Counted from the first letter of the stretch, positions 40,152-50,144 are shown. The stretch is DNA of 64,000 bases from Candidatus Nomurabacteria bacterium (GCA_020631895.1 JACKGR010000001.1:117415-181414); one strand, 5' to 3'. Program-made: numbers and translations. Notes: generated by a model not told the origin, from the letters alone.

Positions 40152-41669
40152 ATGGGAGACAAAAAGAAACAAGCGGTTAACCGCCGGGTTGCACTATATC
40201 GAAAATACCGCTCCAAGAGTTTGAGTGAAATTATTGGTCAAGGGCATATCACAAAAACCCTATCAAACGCTTTAAAAAAAGGCAAAATTAGCCATGCGTA
40301 TTTATTTACCGGTCCTCGAGGAACCGGTAAAACTTCAATTGCAAGGATTCTGGCACATGAGATTAATAAGATACCATACACAGATGAATCAACTCATTTA
40401 GATATTATTGAAATCGATGCCGCAAGCAATCGACGTATTGATGACATTAGAGATCTTCGCGAAAAAGTTAAGATAGTGCCACTATCAGTCCCGTACAAAG
40501 TCTATATAATTGACGAGGTTCACATGCTCACCCCTGAAAGCTTTAATGCTCTTTTAAAGACTCTTGAGGAACCACCAGATCATGTCATATTTATTCTGGC
40601 AACAACTGAGGTTCACAAACTTCCGGCAACTATAATTAGTAGGACCCAAAGGCATAGTTTTAAAAGCGTTCCTCTCGAAGAGCTTAGTGATCATCTTGAG
40701 ATGATTGCTAAAAAAGAAGGAATAAAGATATCTAAAGATGCATTGGATCTACTTGCCATGCATGGCAATGGAAGTGTTAGAGATAGCATTAGCTTACTTG
40801 ATCAATTAAGTACTCAAAATTCTGAAGTCGACGAGAAGACGGTTGAACTTTTAATTGGCCTCGCACCAAAAAAACAACTTACTCATCTTCTAGAATCTGT
40901 AAAGTCTGCAAATTACAGCCAAACACTTTCTATAGTCTCAAATCTAATTGAATCTGGACTTACTGCCAGCGGTATAGCTAATCAGTTAGCTATCGCAATT
41001 CGCGACAAAGTAAAAACAGATAAAATTAGTCGCGATGAAGTTCAACTTCTATATGATCTTCTTAAGGTTCACGGATCAACCTATCCTCAGTTAACTCTTG
41101 AGTCGACGCTTCTGAACGCGGCATTAAAAAATAAACCACTTGAAGAGGCTAGTACCAAAGTGATTGAACCTCATAGGCCAAACAAGTCAAATACTGTTGC
41201 AACCGATGTTACTCAGGTGAAGCACGATGTATTAGTTGAAAATAAAGTAGATAAAAAAGATGATAATCTCAAAACAAGTTTAAAAAAAACTAAATCCACG
41301 CCTTCAAGCTATAAGATAGATGACAAATGGCCAGATATCTTACAAGAAGTTAAGCGGCAAAACAATTCTCTTTATACAGTTTTGAGATTAGCTGAGCCAA
41401 ATTTACAGCACGGTATATTAAAACTAGAATTTAGCTTTCCGTTTCATAAAAAAAGAGTCGACGATCTTAAAAACATGAACCTTCTATCTCAGATAATATC
41501 AAAGATTACAGGTTACAAAATCGATGTAGAAACCTCAGTTAATAAAGATATAAAATCAAAAAAAGATACTGAGCTAGAAGCAGAGGAACCTAAAGTTAAT
41601 AATGCTCATGCTTCGGTTATTGATAGTGTTCGCGATATCATGGGTGGAGGAGAAGTAATTGATGCCTGA
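40152..41669 (+). CDS. dnaX: DNA polymerase III gamma/tau subunit
   Basis: A 505-aa AAA+ clamp-loader subunit. Walker A GPRGTGKTS (54-62), DEVH (121-124), SRTQR (163-167), domain III to about 330, then a Lys/Asp-rich linker and a tau-like C-terminal domain. The zinc module expected between Walker A and DIIEIDAAS (four Cys) is deleted and replaced by EINKIPYTDESTHL. TATACT (40137-40142) ends 9 nt before the ATG. It overlaps dnaB by 8 nt. Confidence 0.94.
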   Translation: MGDKKKQAVNRRVALYRKYRSKSLSEIIGQGHITKTLSNALKKGKISHAYLFTGPRGTGKTSIARILAHEINKIPYTDESTHLDIIEIDAASNRRIDDIRDLREKVKIVPLSVPYKVYIIDEVHMLTPESFNALLKTLEEPPDHVIFILATTEVHKLPATIISRTQRHSFKSVPLEELSDHLEMIAKKEGIKISKDALDLLAMHGNGSVRDSISLLDQLSTQNSEVDEKTVELLIGLAPKKQLTHLLESVKSANYSQTLSIVSNLIESGLTASGIANQLAIAIRDKVKTDKISRDEVQLLYDLLKVHGSTYPQLTLESTLLNAALKNKPLEEASTKVIEPHRPNKSNTVATDVTQVKHDVLVENKVDKKDDNLKTSLKKTKSTPSSYKIDDKWPDILQEVKRQNNSLYTVLRLAEPNLQHGILKLEFSFPFHKKRVDDLKNMNLLSQIISKITGYKIDVETSVNKDIKSKKDTELEAEEPKVNNAHASVIDSVRDIMGGGEVIDA

Positions 41670-43017
41670 TAACAATTCCGAGTTACCTAAAGGAAAGATT
41701 CCACCGCAAAATCTAGATGCTGAGATTAGCCTGCTTGGATCTCTTTTAATTGATGAGGATGCGATTATCACAATTGCCGATAAAGTATCAGCTGAAGACT
41801 TCTATGACAAAAGGCACGGCAAAGTATATTCTGCAATTTTACGATTGTATGAACAGAGCAAGCCGATAGATTTACTAACCCTATCGAGTGTTTTAAAAGA
41901 TTCTGATGATTTAGAGAGTATCGGCGGATCAAGCTATCTAACTGAACTAACCAACGCCGTACCGACCGCAGCACACGCCGAAGAATACGCTGACATGGTT
42001 GCAGAAAAGGCGATGAGAAGAAAACTTATCAAAGCGTCTGAGGATATCACAAACCTTAGCTTTGATGACAGCATGAGTACTGTTCAGGAGATATTAGAAC
42101 AAGCAGAGCAGAGACTTTTTGCTGTATCACAACGAACACTTAAACAGGATATGGTATCGATTGAGCAAATCCTGGCTGAAGGCTTTGACCGACTTGATGA
42201 ACTACATAAAAACAAAGGTAAGCTTAGGGGTGTTAGAACTGGATGGAAGGATCTTGATAATATGACTGCCGGACTTCAACGGTCAGACTTGATTGTTTTG
42301 GCAGCTCGTCCAGCAATGGGTAAGACCACCTTAGTCGGAAACTTGGTCCAAAATATCGCGATGCGCGAGAAACAGGCTTCACTTTTCTTCAGTCTCGAGA
42401 TGAGTAAAGATCAACTTGTTGACCGTATGCTTGCGGCAGAGTCTGGCGTAGATGCCTGGAATATTAGAACTGGTAATTTAAGTGATCAGGATTTTGAGAA
42501 GCTTGGATCAGCTATGGGCTCACTATCAGAAGCGCCAATCTACATCGATGATACCCCGGGCATATCTGTGTTAGAACTCAGGACAAAAGCACGACGAGAG
42601 GCCCAAAAACATCCGCTTGGTTTAATAGTAGTCGACTATCTTCAACTTATGAGTGGTGGTAGACGGGGTAACGACTTTAACCGTGTCCAAGAAATATCGG
42701 AAATTAGCCGAGGGCTAAAACTAATTGCCCGAGAACTTAACGTACCAGTGGTTGCTTTATCTCAACTTTCCCGATCAGTAGAGAGTAGGAGTCCTCAAAT
42801 TCCACAACTCGCAGATTTACGTGAGTCTGGATCAATCGAGCAAGATGCTGATATTGTGATGTTTATTTACCGTGAGGCTTACTATAATCCAGAAACCGAT
42901 CGCCAAAATGTGACTGATTTAATAATCGCCAAGCACCGAAACGGTCCTACTGGCAAGGTAGAGCTTTACTTCCATCCTGAAAAACTCAAGTTCTTATCTC
43001 TCGATAGAAGCCATTAG
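41662..43017 (+). CDS. dnaB: Replicative DNA helicase DnaB
   Basis: A 451-aa hexameric fork helicase. N-domain PPQNLDAEISLLGSLLID, linker, RecA-like core with AARPAMGKTTL (Walker A), VVDYLQLMSG (Walker B), ADLRESGSIEQDAD and IAKHRNGPTG. ATG 41662 with GGAGGAG upstream inside dnaX. The coupling of dnaX and dnaB suits stoichiometric replisome production. Confidence 0.96.
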   Translation: MPDNNSELPKGKIPPQNLDAEISLLGSLLIDEDAIITIADKVSAEDFYDKRHGKVYSAILRLYEQSKPIDLLTLSSVLKDSDDLESIGGSSYLTELTNAVPTAAHAEEYADMVAEKAMRRKLIKASEDITNLSFDDSMSTVQEILEQAEQRLFAVSQRTLKQDMVSIEQILAEGFDRLDELHKNKGKLRGVRTGWKDLDNMTAGLQRSDLIVLAARPAMGKTTLVGNLVQNIAMREKQASLFFSLEMSKDQLVDRMLAAESGVDAWNIRTGNLSDQDFEKLGSAMGSLSEAPIYIDDTPGISVLELRTKARREAQKHPLGLIVVDYLQLMSGGRRGNDFNRVQEISEISRGLKLIARELNVPVVALSQLSRSVESRSPQIPQLADLRESGSIEQDADIVMFIYREAYYNPETDRQNVTDLIIAKHRNGPTGKVELYFHPEKLKFLSLDRSH

Positions 43018-43063
43018 TAATCGTTTGGATTAATTAAATCCTAAGTTTGATATAATGACTACA

Positions 43064-44533
43064 ATGAAGGGCAAAACATTTAAGCAGTTGATGCTTTATA
43101 ATTACCGCTATATTTTTGTTTATAGCTTGATTGCAATTTTTGTCTGTTACTTTTTGTTCTGGCAACTAAGTTCGATTGGCCCAGGTCTATCTGTTGAAGA
43201 AACTCATGTTGCAGCTGTGCACACCAATGCTAGGCTCTCACTTCAGGAGCCACTCTACCCCTTATTTGCCAAGTTACAGATCGTCTCATTGTACATCTTT
43301 GGTGCTAGTAGCTATAGCATCCGAGTCCCTAGCGTTTTAATAGGGGTTGCGACATTATTATTTTTGTATCAGATTCTTAAAAAATGGTTTGGTAAACCTA
43401 CCGCACTACTTAGCACGGCTCTTGTTGCAACGGCAGATTGGTTCCTGTTCACGGCTAGGCACGCTACCGGAGCAATTGAGTTTAGTTTTTGGATCGTGCT
43501 TGCCTTACTTAGCATTACAAAACTAATAGAAAGAAGGCAGAATTATTCTATTATTCTGGCGTTGTCACTAGTCGCACTATTGTTTATTCCATTCGGTATC
43601 TTCGTCAGTGCAGGTTTATTAATTGGTATCATTAGCTGTAGAGTTATCAGAGAGCGAGTGTTTGAGATTAAAATTGTGTACAAGATATTATCTGCATTAA
43701 TTTTGATAATTGGCTCCAGCTTCTTTGCATACTCAGTATTAAAAGATCATGAATTTGCAAAAACTATTCTAGGTATCTCAGCCGGAATTCCAAACTTAAG
43801 TGAGTACATAAAAGCAGTACTTACAAACGGCAGTAGTGTAGTAGCTGTAGTCCCAGCCACAAACCCTGTCAATGGACCTAACGGGGTATTTTTTGTAAGA
43901 TTTTTTGAGCTTACTTTTGTTCTTTTTGGCGTATTTATGTTCTATAAAACAAGAATTAACAGATTAAATCTTATTTTAATCTGCATCAGCTTCGCACTAT
44001 TAGTTCTTAGTGGCCTAAATGGCCAAGGAGCAAACGCACTACTAATTGTACCCGCAGTTATATTCATTACAGCAGGACTACGATATTTCATTCACCGTTG
44101 GCAAAAAACCTTCCCTAAAAATCCATATGCAAGGATGGCGGCGTTTGTACCTATATTAGGACTTCTTCTGCTTACGGCTGCTCAACATCACCAAAGTTAC
44201 TTTGTTTTATGGCCAAGTCAAACTACAACCGCAAATAACTTCTCTTTTGACCTCGCATTGGCATCGACTGAACTTAACAGAAAAGATACATCAAAAGACT
44301 GCACTGTAATAACCCCCGATAAGGATCTAACGCTTCTGCTTGGTACAAACAGTTATAAATGTCCTACGTCATTTGCCACTGAATCTCGTGAACTTAGCAC
44401 AGGTCAAAAGCAGATAATTTCTGCAAAAATACAATCTGGCATTACCGACTCTTCTAAAGTGAAGATGAGAGCATTAACCTCTCCAAATAGTCAGTCGTCA
44501 ATTAGATGGATTGTTAAATCTCAATCCGACTAA
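43064..44533 (+). CDS. GT-C membrane glycosyltransferase (ArnT/PMT-like)
   Basis: A 489-aa integral membrane protein with about ten segments. The first outer loop has SVEETHVAA with acidic residues in the place of the catalytic acidic motif of GT39/ArnT-type enzymes, followed by RVPSVLIGVATLLFLYQI typical of PMT_2 proteins. It probably transfers a sugar from a polyprenyl-phosphate donor to an exported acceptor. ATG 43064 was chosen because an earlier ATG (43055) lies inside the TATAAT box (43051-43056); the mRNA is then essentially leaderless. Confidence 0.8.
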   Translation: MKGKTFKQLMLYNYRYIFVYSLIAIFVCYFLFWQLSSIGPGLSVEETHVAAVHTNARLSLQEPLYPLFAKLQIVSLYIFGASSYSIRVPSVLIGVATLLFLYQILKKWFGKPTALLSTALVATADWFLFTARHATGAIEFSFWIVLALLSITKLIERRQNYSIILALSLVALLFIPFGIFVSAGLLIGIISCRVIRERVFEIKIVYKILSALILIIGSSFFAYSVLKDHEFAKTILGISAGIPNLSEYIKAVLTNGSSVVAVVPATNPVNGPNGVFFVRFFELTFVLFGVFMFYKTRINRLNLILICISFALLVLSGLNGQGANALLIVPAVIFITAGLRYFIHRWQKTFPKNPYARMAAFVPILGLLLLTAAQHHQSYFVLWPSQTTTANNFSFDLALASTELNRKDTSKDCTVITPDKDLTLLLGTNSYKCPTSFATESRELSTGQKQIISAKIQSGITDSSKVKMRALTSPNSQSSIRWIVKSQSD

Positions 44534-44584
44534 ACTCAGTTACATCTGTTATAATTAAGTTACAAACGAAGGAGATTTCAAAAG

Positions 44585-44872
44585 ATGATGGACCAAGCAA
44601 AAATGCTGATGCAAGTAAAAAAGCTTCAGAAAGAACTTAGTAAAACTATTGTTGAAGTTGAGGCTGGAGACGGTGCAGTAACAGTTCAAATTAACGGTGA
44701 GCAAAAATTAAAGAGCATTAAGATTGACCCAGAGCAGGTTGACTTAGATGATATTCATGAGCTTGAGGTTTGGGTAGAAGAAGCAGTCAAACAAGCAATA
44801 ATCGAATCTCAACAACTCGCAGCCGAAAAAATGAAACCAATGATGGGTCAACTTGGCAATCTAGGTTTGTAG
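44585..44872 (+). CDS. YbaB/EbfC family nucleoid-associated protein
   Basis: A 95-aa dimeric DNA-binding protein. AKMLMQVKKLQKELSKTIVEVEAGDGAVTV followed by QINGEQKLKSIKIDPE is typical. Extended -10 TGTTATAAT (44547-44555) about 30 nt upstream and AAGGAGA as ribosome binding site, so this unit has a normal leader. It precedes recR, the common bacterial pairing. Confidence 0.93.
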   Translation: MMDQAKMLMQVKKLQKELSKTIVEVEAGDGAVTVQINGEQKLKSIKIDPEQVDLDDIHELEVWVEEAVKQAIIESQQLAAEKMKPMMGQLGNLGL

Positions 44873-44907
44873 TCGAAGAAGTAATATCATTTCGAAGATT
44901 AATATAT

Positions 44908-45519
44908 ATGTCTGTACTTCCAAAAGCACTTGAAGACTTAATTGAGCAACTTAGTAAATTATCTGGCGTTGGGCCACGTACGGCCGAACGATATGCACTT
45001 GGTATTCTAAAAAGAAGCTCAAACGATGCTAAAGAACTAGCCAAAACGCTAGAAGAACTTCACAGCTCTCTCAAAACCTGCCCAAAGACCTTTGCACTAA
45101 TCGATAGCAGTGAGGACATATCAAGCTTATATACCGACCCAATACGTTCAAAACAGCTTGTAGCAGTGGTGGAGGACCCAATTGACATTGTGTCTCTTGA
45201 GAAGACGGGACAGTTTAAAGGCACCTACCACGTCCTTGGAGGAGTTATTAGCCCAATCGATGGTATCGGCCCTGAGCAACTCCACTTAAACGAACTTATT
45301 AAAAGAATCAAAGACGATAAAGTAGACGAACTCATCCTAGCAATCAACGCTTCTGTAGAAGGCGAGAGCACAGCTTTATACCTCCAGGACATGCTCAAAC
45401 AGGCTAAAGTAGAGGTCAAGATAACGAGACTTGCCCGTGGCCTACCAGTCGGCATAGATTTAGAGTACGCCGACCAAATCACCCTAAAACACGCCCTGTC
45501 AGGACGAACTGAATTATAG
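44908..45519 (+). CDS. recR: Recombination mediator RecR, zinc finger lost
   Basis: A 203-aa protein acting with RecO/RecF in gap repair. HhH domain LSKLSGVGPRTAERYAL, Toprim domain VVEDPIDIVSLEKTG with GESTALYL, and ARGLPVGIDLEYADQITL. The four-Cys zinc finger that normally sits between them has only Cys58 (LKTCPKTFALIDSS). ATG 44908 gives the standard MSVLPKALEDLIEQL start; upstream in-frame starts lie in ybaB. Confidence 0.94.
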   Translation: MSVLPKALEDLIEQLSKLSGVGPRTAERYALGILKRSSNDAKELAKTLEELHSSLKTCPKTFALIDSSEDISSLYTDPIRSKQLVAVVEDPIDIVSLEKTGQFKGTYHVLGGVISPIDGIGPEQLHLNELIKRIKDDKVDELILAINASVEGESTALYLQDMLKQAKVEVKITRLARGLPVGIDLEYADQITLKHALSGRTEL

Positions 45520-45532
45520 GAGATAAAACAAT

Positions 45533-46330
45533 ATGTCTACCAATAAGCTCAAACCTATCGGCGATGTATTGCACACAGATAATGCCGGATTTCTGATTAA
45601 GAATGTATCGCAAGAAACTTTTTATCTGCCATTAAAACCACTAATCGATGGATTGATAAAGATTGCGCAATCAGTCTTTAAAAGTCGTCTACACAGCGTG
45701 TACATAAGAGGATCCGTTGCTAAAGGTACTTTTGTTCCTAATATATCTGATTTAGATTCTGTATTTGTTGTTGAAACCGAACCGTCTGACGATGAATTTG
45801 AAGAATTCAAGAAAGAGATTAAAGATATCAATAAAAAATACCCATATGTTATAGGCATAGAGAAGAACATACAGACCGTAGACCAATTAGTTAATTCAAA
45901 AAGTCCTATATATAAATATCAAACTGTCTGTGTTTATGGCAAAGACTTAACAAAAGATTTACCTAAGATAAAACCTGGCAAAGAATCTGTGGTACATCTT
46001 GAAAAGATTATTAACAGCATCGACGAAAGCCTGCCTAAGATAAGTAAGGAGTCAGAGCCACATTGGATTAAACACTGGTCAATCTGGATGTGCAAACAAT
46101 TGATCAGGTCTTGCCATGAGCTAATTGCAGAAGATTTGCAGCAATTTGCACGTGATATCTATCCGTGTTACTTTGCAACCTCAAAAAAATGGCCAGAGAA
46201 CGAACTTCTCCTTAGAAGAGTCGCAGAGATAGCGGTATTCGGAACAGAAAATAAAACCGAGCTGCTAGATATTACTCGAAAGATGAGGGGCTTCCTGAAG
46301 CCTAAAATTGCTGAATTCTACCGGCAATAA
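45533..46330 (+). CDS. Nucleotidyltransferase-domain protein
   Basis: A 265-aa protein with YIRGSVAKGTFVPNISDLDS, the G-S-x(n)-D-x-D signature of the NTP_transf_2 (aminoglycoside/kanamycin nucleotidyltransferase-like) fold, and a helical C-terminal half with KHWSIWMCKQLIRSCHELI. Substrate unknown; a role in drug modification is possible but not shown. TAGGAG before the ATG places it in the recR operon. Confidence 0.75.
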   Translation: MSTNKLKPIGDVLHTDNAGFLIKNVSQETFYLPLKPLIDGLIKIAQSVFKSRLHSVYIRGSVAKGTFVPNISDLDSVFVVETEPSDDEFEEFKKEIKDINKKYPYVIGIEKNIQTVDQLVNSKSPIYKYQTVCVYGKDLTKDLPKIKPGKESVVHLEKIINSIDESLPKISKESEPHWIKHWSIWMCKQLIRSCHELIAEDLQQFARDIYPCYFATSKKWPENELLLRRVAEIAVFGTENKTELLDITRKMRGFLKPKIAEFYRQ

Positions 46331-46355
46331 GTCAGCCGCATGGTACAATAAACAG

Positions 46356-47333
46356 ATGAATTGGAATGAAATTACATCTGTTTTAGTGTTACAGCCGGAG
46401 AATCCGGACGGCGATAGCGTTGCCTCTGCCTTGGCACTTGAGGAGATTCTATCCGATCAAAAAAAGCAGGTGACAATATATAGCTATGTAAACATTCCCG
46501 GATATTTAAGATACATCCAGGGTCAAGACCGCATAACAGATGAATTCCCTAAAGATTTTGATGTAACCATAATAGTCGATACAGTTACTGGTAGTCTACT
46601 AGAGAACACTTTAAGTGGTGAGAGAATGACCAAAATTCAAAAGAAACCTGTTTTTGTTCTAGATTGCCACCCGGTAGAGAACGATCTTCCGATTGAACAT
46701 GCCGACTACTTTAAGGCTTCAGGTAATCCGATAGCAACCGGTGAGTTAGTTTACCAACTAGCTAAAGAGCAAAATTGGGATATTAATCCAATGGCCGCCA
46801 CGCATATTATTGAGGCTACGATGGCAGACACACTCGGCCTAACAACCGAGGCAGTTACAGCTGAAACAGTTCAAGTCGTAGCAGACATGCTAGGCAAAGG
46901 CGCTAAAATGAGTGATATCGACGCACGTCGACGCGAGGTTATGAAGAAGAGCTCGGATTTGATTCATTACAAAGGCGAATTACTGCAAAGAATTGAATTT
47001 TTGCTTGATGGCAAACTGGCTATTATTCATATCCCCTGGGAGGAGATCGAGAAGTACTCACCACATTACAATCCGACCATGCTTGCACTTGAAGAACTGA
47101 GAAACACTGAAGGAGTCGAAGTATCAGTTGGTATTAAAACCTACCCAGATGGTAAGATCACAGGAAAACTTAGAGCTAGCAAACCAATCGCCGGAAAAAT
47201 CGCCGCCCATTTTGGAGGTGGAGGTCACGACTATGCCGCCGGATTCAAAGTCACCGACTGGAACTATGATGAGCTAAAACTAGAATTCATCAAAGCCACC
47301 AACGACCTCCTCAACAAGAAACATACCACATAA
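46356..47333 (+). CDS. DHH/DHHA1 phosphoesterase with altered motifs (NrnA/RecJ-like)
   Basis: A 325-aa protein. Motif I is QPENPDGDSVASA, motif II DTVTG, motif III DCHP in place of DHH, then DTLGL and a C-terminal DHHA1 GGGGHDYAAGF. Family members degrade nano-RNA or cyclic dinucleotides. Two ligand positions differ (the His before NPDGD is Gln-like, the first His of DHH is Cys), so activity is uncertain. ATG 46356: extended -10 TGGTACAAT (46342-46349 region) ends 6 nt before it; leaderless. Confidence 0.85.
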   Translation: MNWNEITSVLVLQPENPDGDSVASALALEEILSDQKKQVTIYSYVNIPGYLRYIQGQDRITDEFPKDFDVTIIVDTVTGSLLENTLSGERMTKIQKKPVFVLDCHPVENDLPIEHADYFKASGNPIATGELVYQLAKEQNWDINPMAATHIIEATMADTLGLTTEAVTAETVQVVADMLGKGAKMSDIDARRREVMKKSSDLIHYKGELLQRIEFLLDGKLAIIHIPWEEIEKYSPHYNPTMLALEELRNTEGVEVSVGIKTYPDGKITGKLRASKPIAGKIAAHFGGGGHDYAAGFKVTDWNYDELKLEFIKATNDLLNKKHTT

Positions 47334-47346
47334 TATTATGCTCCAG

Positions 47347-47383
47347 AACAAGGATAAACCCTGTTGCAGGGTTTATCCTTGTT
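47347..47383. terminator. 17-bp perfect inverted repeat, probable bidirectional terminator
   Basis: AACAAGGATAAACCCTG (47347-47363), TTG loop, exact complement to 47383. It has no separate T run, though the 3' arm itself is T-rich (GTTTATCCTTGTT). It separates the DHH gene from cysS. Confidence 0.5.
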
Positions 47384-47439
47384 GAGATAGTTGCTTAGTT
47401 GGGTTAATTGTTTATATGTAAACTGTTACAATAGTTGCA

Positions 47440-48834
47440 ATGAAGCTTTATAACACTCTTACCAGACAGAAAGATGTTCTAAAACCACTAAATGACAAAA
47501 CTGTTAAAGTCTACACTTGTGGGCTTACTGTTTACTCACATCCACAAATTGGGAATTGGGTTGCTTACATATATTCTGATGTACTACACAGAGCGCTCCT
47601 TGCAGAAGGTTATCAAGTTAACCGAGTACAGAATATAACGGATGTAGGTCACTTAGTTAGCGATGATGACGGTGGCGAAGACAAGATGGAAAAAGGCGCT
47701 CGCGCTGAAGGTACTACAGCGTGGGAGGTAGCAGATAAATATATAAAGATCTGTGATGAAGAAGCCTACACGCAACTTAAATTATTGCGTCCAAATAAAT
47801 TAATACGGGCAACATCATTAATTGAGGAGCAAATCAATTTTGTAAAAGTCCTAGAAGAGATGGGGTATACATATGTTATCGAAGATGGGGTATATTTTGA
47901 TACCTCAAAATTAGATGACTATGGAAAACTTGCGCAACTAAACATTGAGGGACTTGAAGCCGGTGCAAGAGTAGAGATTGGCGGTAAAAAAAGATTGACT
48001 GATTTCGCACTTTGGAAATTTTCTCCCAAAGACAAGAAGAGAGATATGGAGTGGGAATCGCCCTGGGGCAAAGGATTCCCTGGCTGGCATTTAGAATGTT
48101 CAGTAATAGCGAGAGAAAATCTTGGTGATCAAATCGATATTCACACGGGAGGAATCGACCACATTCCAGTTCACCATACAAATGAGATAGCGCAGACTGA
48201 GTCGTTAACCGGAAAAAAGCCATTTTCTCAGTTTTGGTTTCATAATAATTTCATAAAAGTTAATGGCGAAAAACTTGGAAAATCTCTTAAGAATAGCTAC
48301 CTCCTTGGAGACATAATTAAGAAGGGTTATAGTTTACATGCTTTTAAATTGCTAGTTCTATCAAGCCACTACCGGACAGAGGGAAACTTTACTTGGGAGA
48401 TTCTTGAAGCGGCTCAGAATCGACTTAATAGATGGCAGGCAATCGCTGATTTAAGATGGCAAGTAGAGACGGAAAAACCACAAATAGAAGAGGTCGATAT
48501 GGCTTGGGGCGCGATTCTATCACCACTAGAAGATGATCTTAACACTCCATTAGCGCTAAATCATGCTGAGAGTTCGCTAGAGCAATTTACCAAAGCATTT
48601 CCTTCATGGGGAAAGCAAGATATGGACAAGTTACTTGATTTTATTGATAAATTACTTGGAATAAATCTCGCTAAGCCAGATATTTCTAATGTCCAAAAAA
48701 AGCTCATTATAGACCGTGATGTGGCCAGAGCTGCTAAAGATTGGGCCAAGTCAGACGAACTACGTGATCAGCTTAAAGAATCCGGAATTGAAGTTAAAGA
48801 CACCGATAACGGCTCAATCTGGAGCCGAGCTTAG
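47440..48834 (+). CDS. cysS: Cysteinyl-tRNA synthetase
   Basis: A 464-aa class I synthetase. YTCGLTVYSHPQIGNW holds the first zinc Cys and the HIGH motif (HPQIGN); GWHLECS and IPVHHTNEIAQTES hold the other zinc ligands; the KMSKS loop is EKLGKSLKN. Zinc site is intact. Extended -10 TGTTACAAT (47425-47432) ends 7 nt before the ATG; leaderless. Confidence 0.97.
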   Translation: MKLYNTLTRQKDVLKPLNDKTVKVYTCGLTVYSHPQIGNWVAYIYSDVLHRALLAEGYQVNRVQNITDVGHLVSDDDGGEDKMEKGARAEGTTAWEVADKYIKICDEEAYTQLKLLRPNKLIRATSLIEEQINFVKVLEEMGYTYVIEDGVYFDTSKLDDYGKLAQLNIEGLEAGARVEIGGKKRLTDFALWKFSPKDKKRDMEWESPWGKGFPGWHLECSVIARENLGDQIDIHTGGIDHIPVHHTNEIAQTESLTGKKPFSQFWFHNNFIKVNGEKLGKSLKNSYLLGDIIKKGYSLHAFKLLVLSSHYRTEGNFTWEILEAAQNRLNRWQAIADLRWQVETEKPQIEEVDMAWGAILSPLEDDLNTPLALNHAESSLEQFTKAFPSWGKQDMDKLLDFIDKLLGINLAKPDISNVQKKLIIDRDVARAAKDWAKSDELRDQLKESGIEVKDTDNGSIWSRA

Positions 48835-48886
48835 CCTACACTACATATAGCGTCAATTCGCTAGTGCTAGTGTACGCGGTTGGCGG

Positions 48887-49996
48887 CTAGCTGACGACTT
48901 TTTTGAGTTGATCGGATAGCTTAGATGCAATATTCTTAGGAGTTTTATCATGATAGTTTCTATGGTCTAGATAATCGACGATTAAGATTTTAGCGCAGCC
49001 TGCGATAGGGATAGCGAACAATCCTCCGATAGGGCCCATTGCAGCAACACCTAGTATTACTGAAACAAATATTACAAGAGTTGGTAGCTGTGTGGTTTTA
49101 CCTTGAACCATTGGCTGAAGTGTAGCGTTCTCAATTTGTTGATATAGAATAAAGAATCCACCTAGAACCAAGGCGGAAGTAGAGTCTTTTAAAACTAGGG
49201 TGAAAAGGACAACAATAATAGCCGCGAGTGTGTTTCCGATTAAAGGAATAAGGCCAAACACAAATACAATTGATGCAAGCGGAAGAGGGTAAGGAACTTT
49301 GAGTAAGAACATAATGCCTAGGGCGGCAAGTGATGCTACTAGTGCAACTAAGACCTGGCCGTTTACGTAACCCGTAACAACTCCATACATTTTGCTAATT
49401 AACATCTCGTGACGTTCACGCAACTCTTTATCTCTATAGATCTTTTTAGATGCGCTCTTCATTAAAGCGGGGCCATTAAGAAGCATTAAGATCGTAATCA
49501 CAAGGCCTGAAATTGATGTAACGATACTGTTGCCAAACTGTCCAACTCGATTAATAGCGCTGGACGCGATACTTTGGAGATGTTCTTGAGATGATTCAAC
49601 TACGCTAGTAATGTCGTCTTCGAGATCATATTTATCGATTAGTCGTCCTAGTGGTGAATTACCATTCTGAATCTCATCAATTCGGGCAGGCACTGACTTA
49701 GCAAATGCCGAAGCCTCCCTTGCTACAGGTGTTATTATAGAAAAAGTCAAAAAACTAAGTAGGGCGAGAGCAATGATCATAACTAGAGCGACTGCAGGAC
49801 CGCGCTTCTTCCAGGGCATGTATTTACTCAAAAAACTAACAGCAGGATTTAATGCAAGAGCAAAAAAGAAGGCAGTCAGGATTAGGACAATCGCATCATA
49901 CATTCTAATTACGCCAAATACTCCTAGAGTAAACAGCACGGCTATGGTAAATATTTTGATAAGGTTCTTGGTTTCTACATTTACATTTAAAGTCAT
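48887..49996 (-). CDS. AI-2E family transporter (PerM/YtqI-like permease)
   Basis: A 369-aa membrane protein with about eight segments. FFFALALNPAVSFLSKYMP near the N-terminus, a large soluble loop (about 95-150), and PYPLPLASIVFVFGLIPLIGNT with GGFFILYQQIENATLQPMV are typical. Members export varied solutes; substrate unknown. TATAAT (complement of 50003-50008) ends 6 nt before the ATG; leaderless. Confidence 0.92.
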   Translation of the reverse strand: MTLNVNVETKNLIKIFTIAVLFTLGVFGVIRMYDAIVLILTAFFFALALNPAVSFLSKYMPWKKRGPAVALVMIIALALLSFLTFSIITPVAREASAFAKSVPARIDEIQNGNSPLGRLIDKYDLEDDITSVVESSQEHLQSIASSAINRVGQFGNSIVTSISGLVITILMLLNGPALMKSASKKIYRDKELRERHEMLISKMYGVVTGYVNGQVLVALVASLAALGIMFLLKVPYPLPLASIVFVFGLIPLIGNTLAAIIVVLFTLVLKDSTSALVLGGFFILYQQIENATLQPMVQGKTTQLPTLVIFVSVILGVAAMGPIGGLFAIPIAGCAKILIVDYLDHRNYHDKTPKNIASKLSDQLKKVVS

Positions 49997-50144
49997 GATT
50001 AGATTATAACGTAGTTTTCTCAGTTATGCCACGATACACACTATCTGTTAAGTATTCTGATCATAATCTAAGCAATTAAAAGTGTAATCGGGTATAATAT
50101 TAATACTCTTTATAGATACATATAGAGTACAATTTGAATATTTT

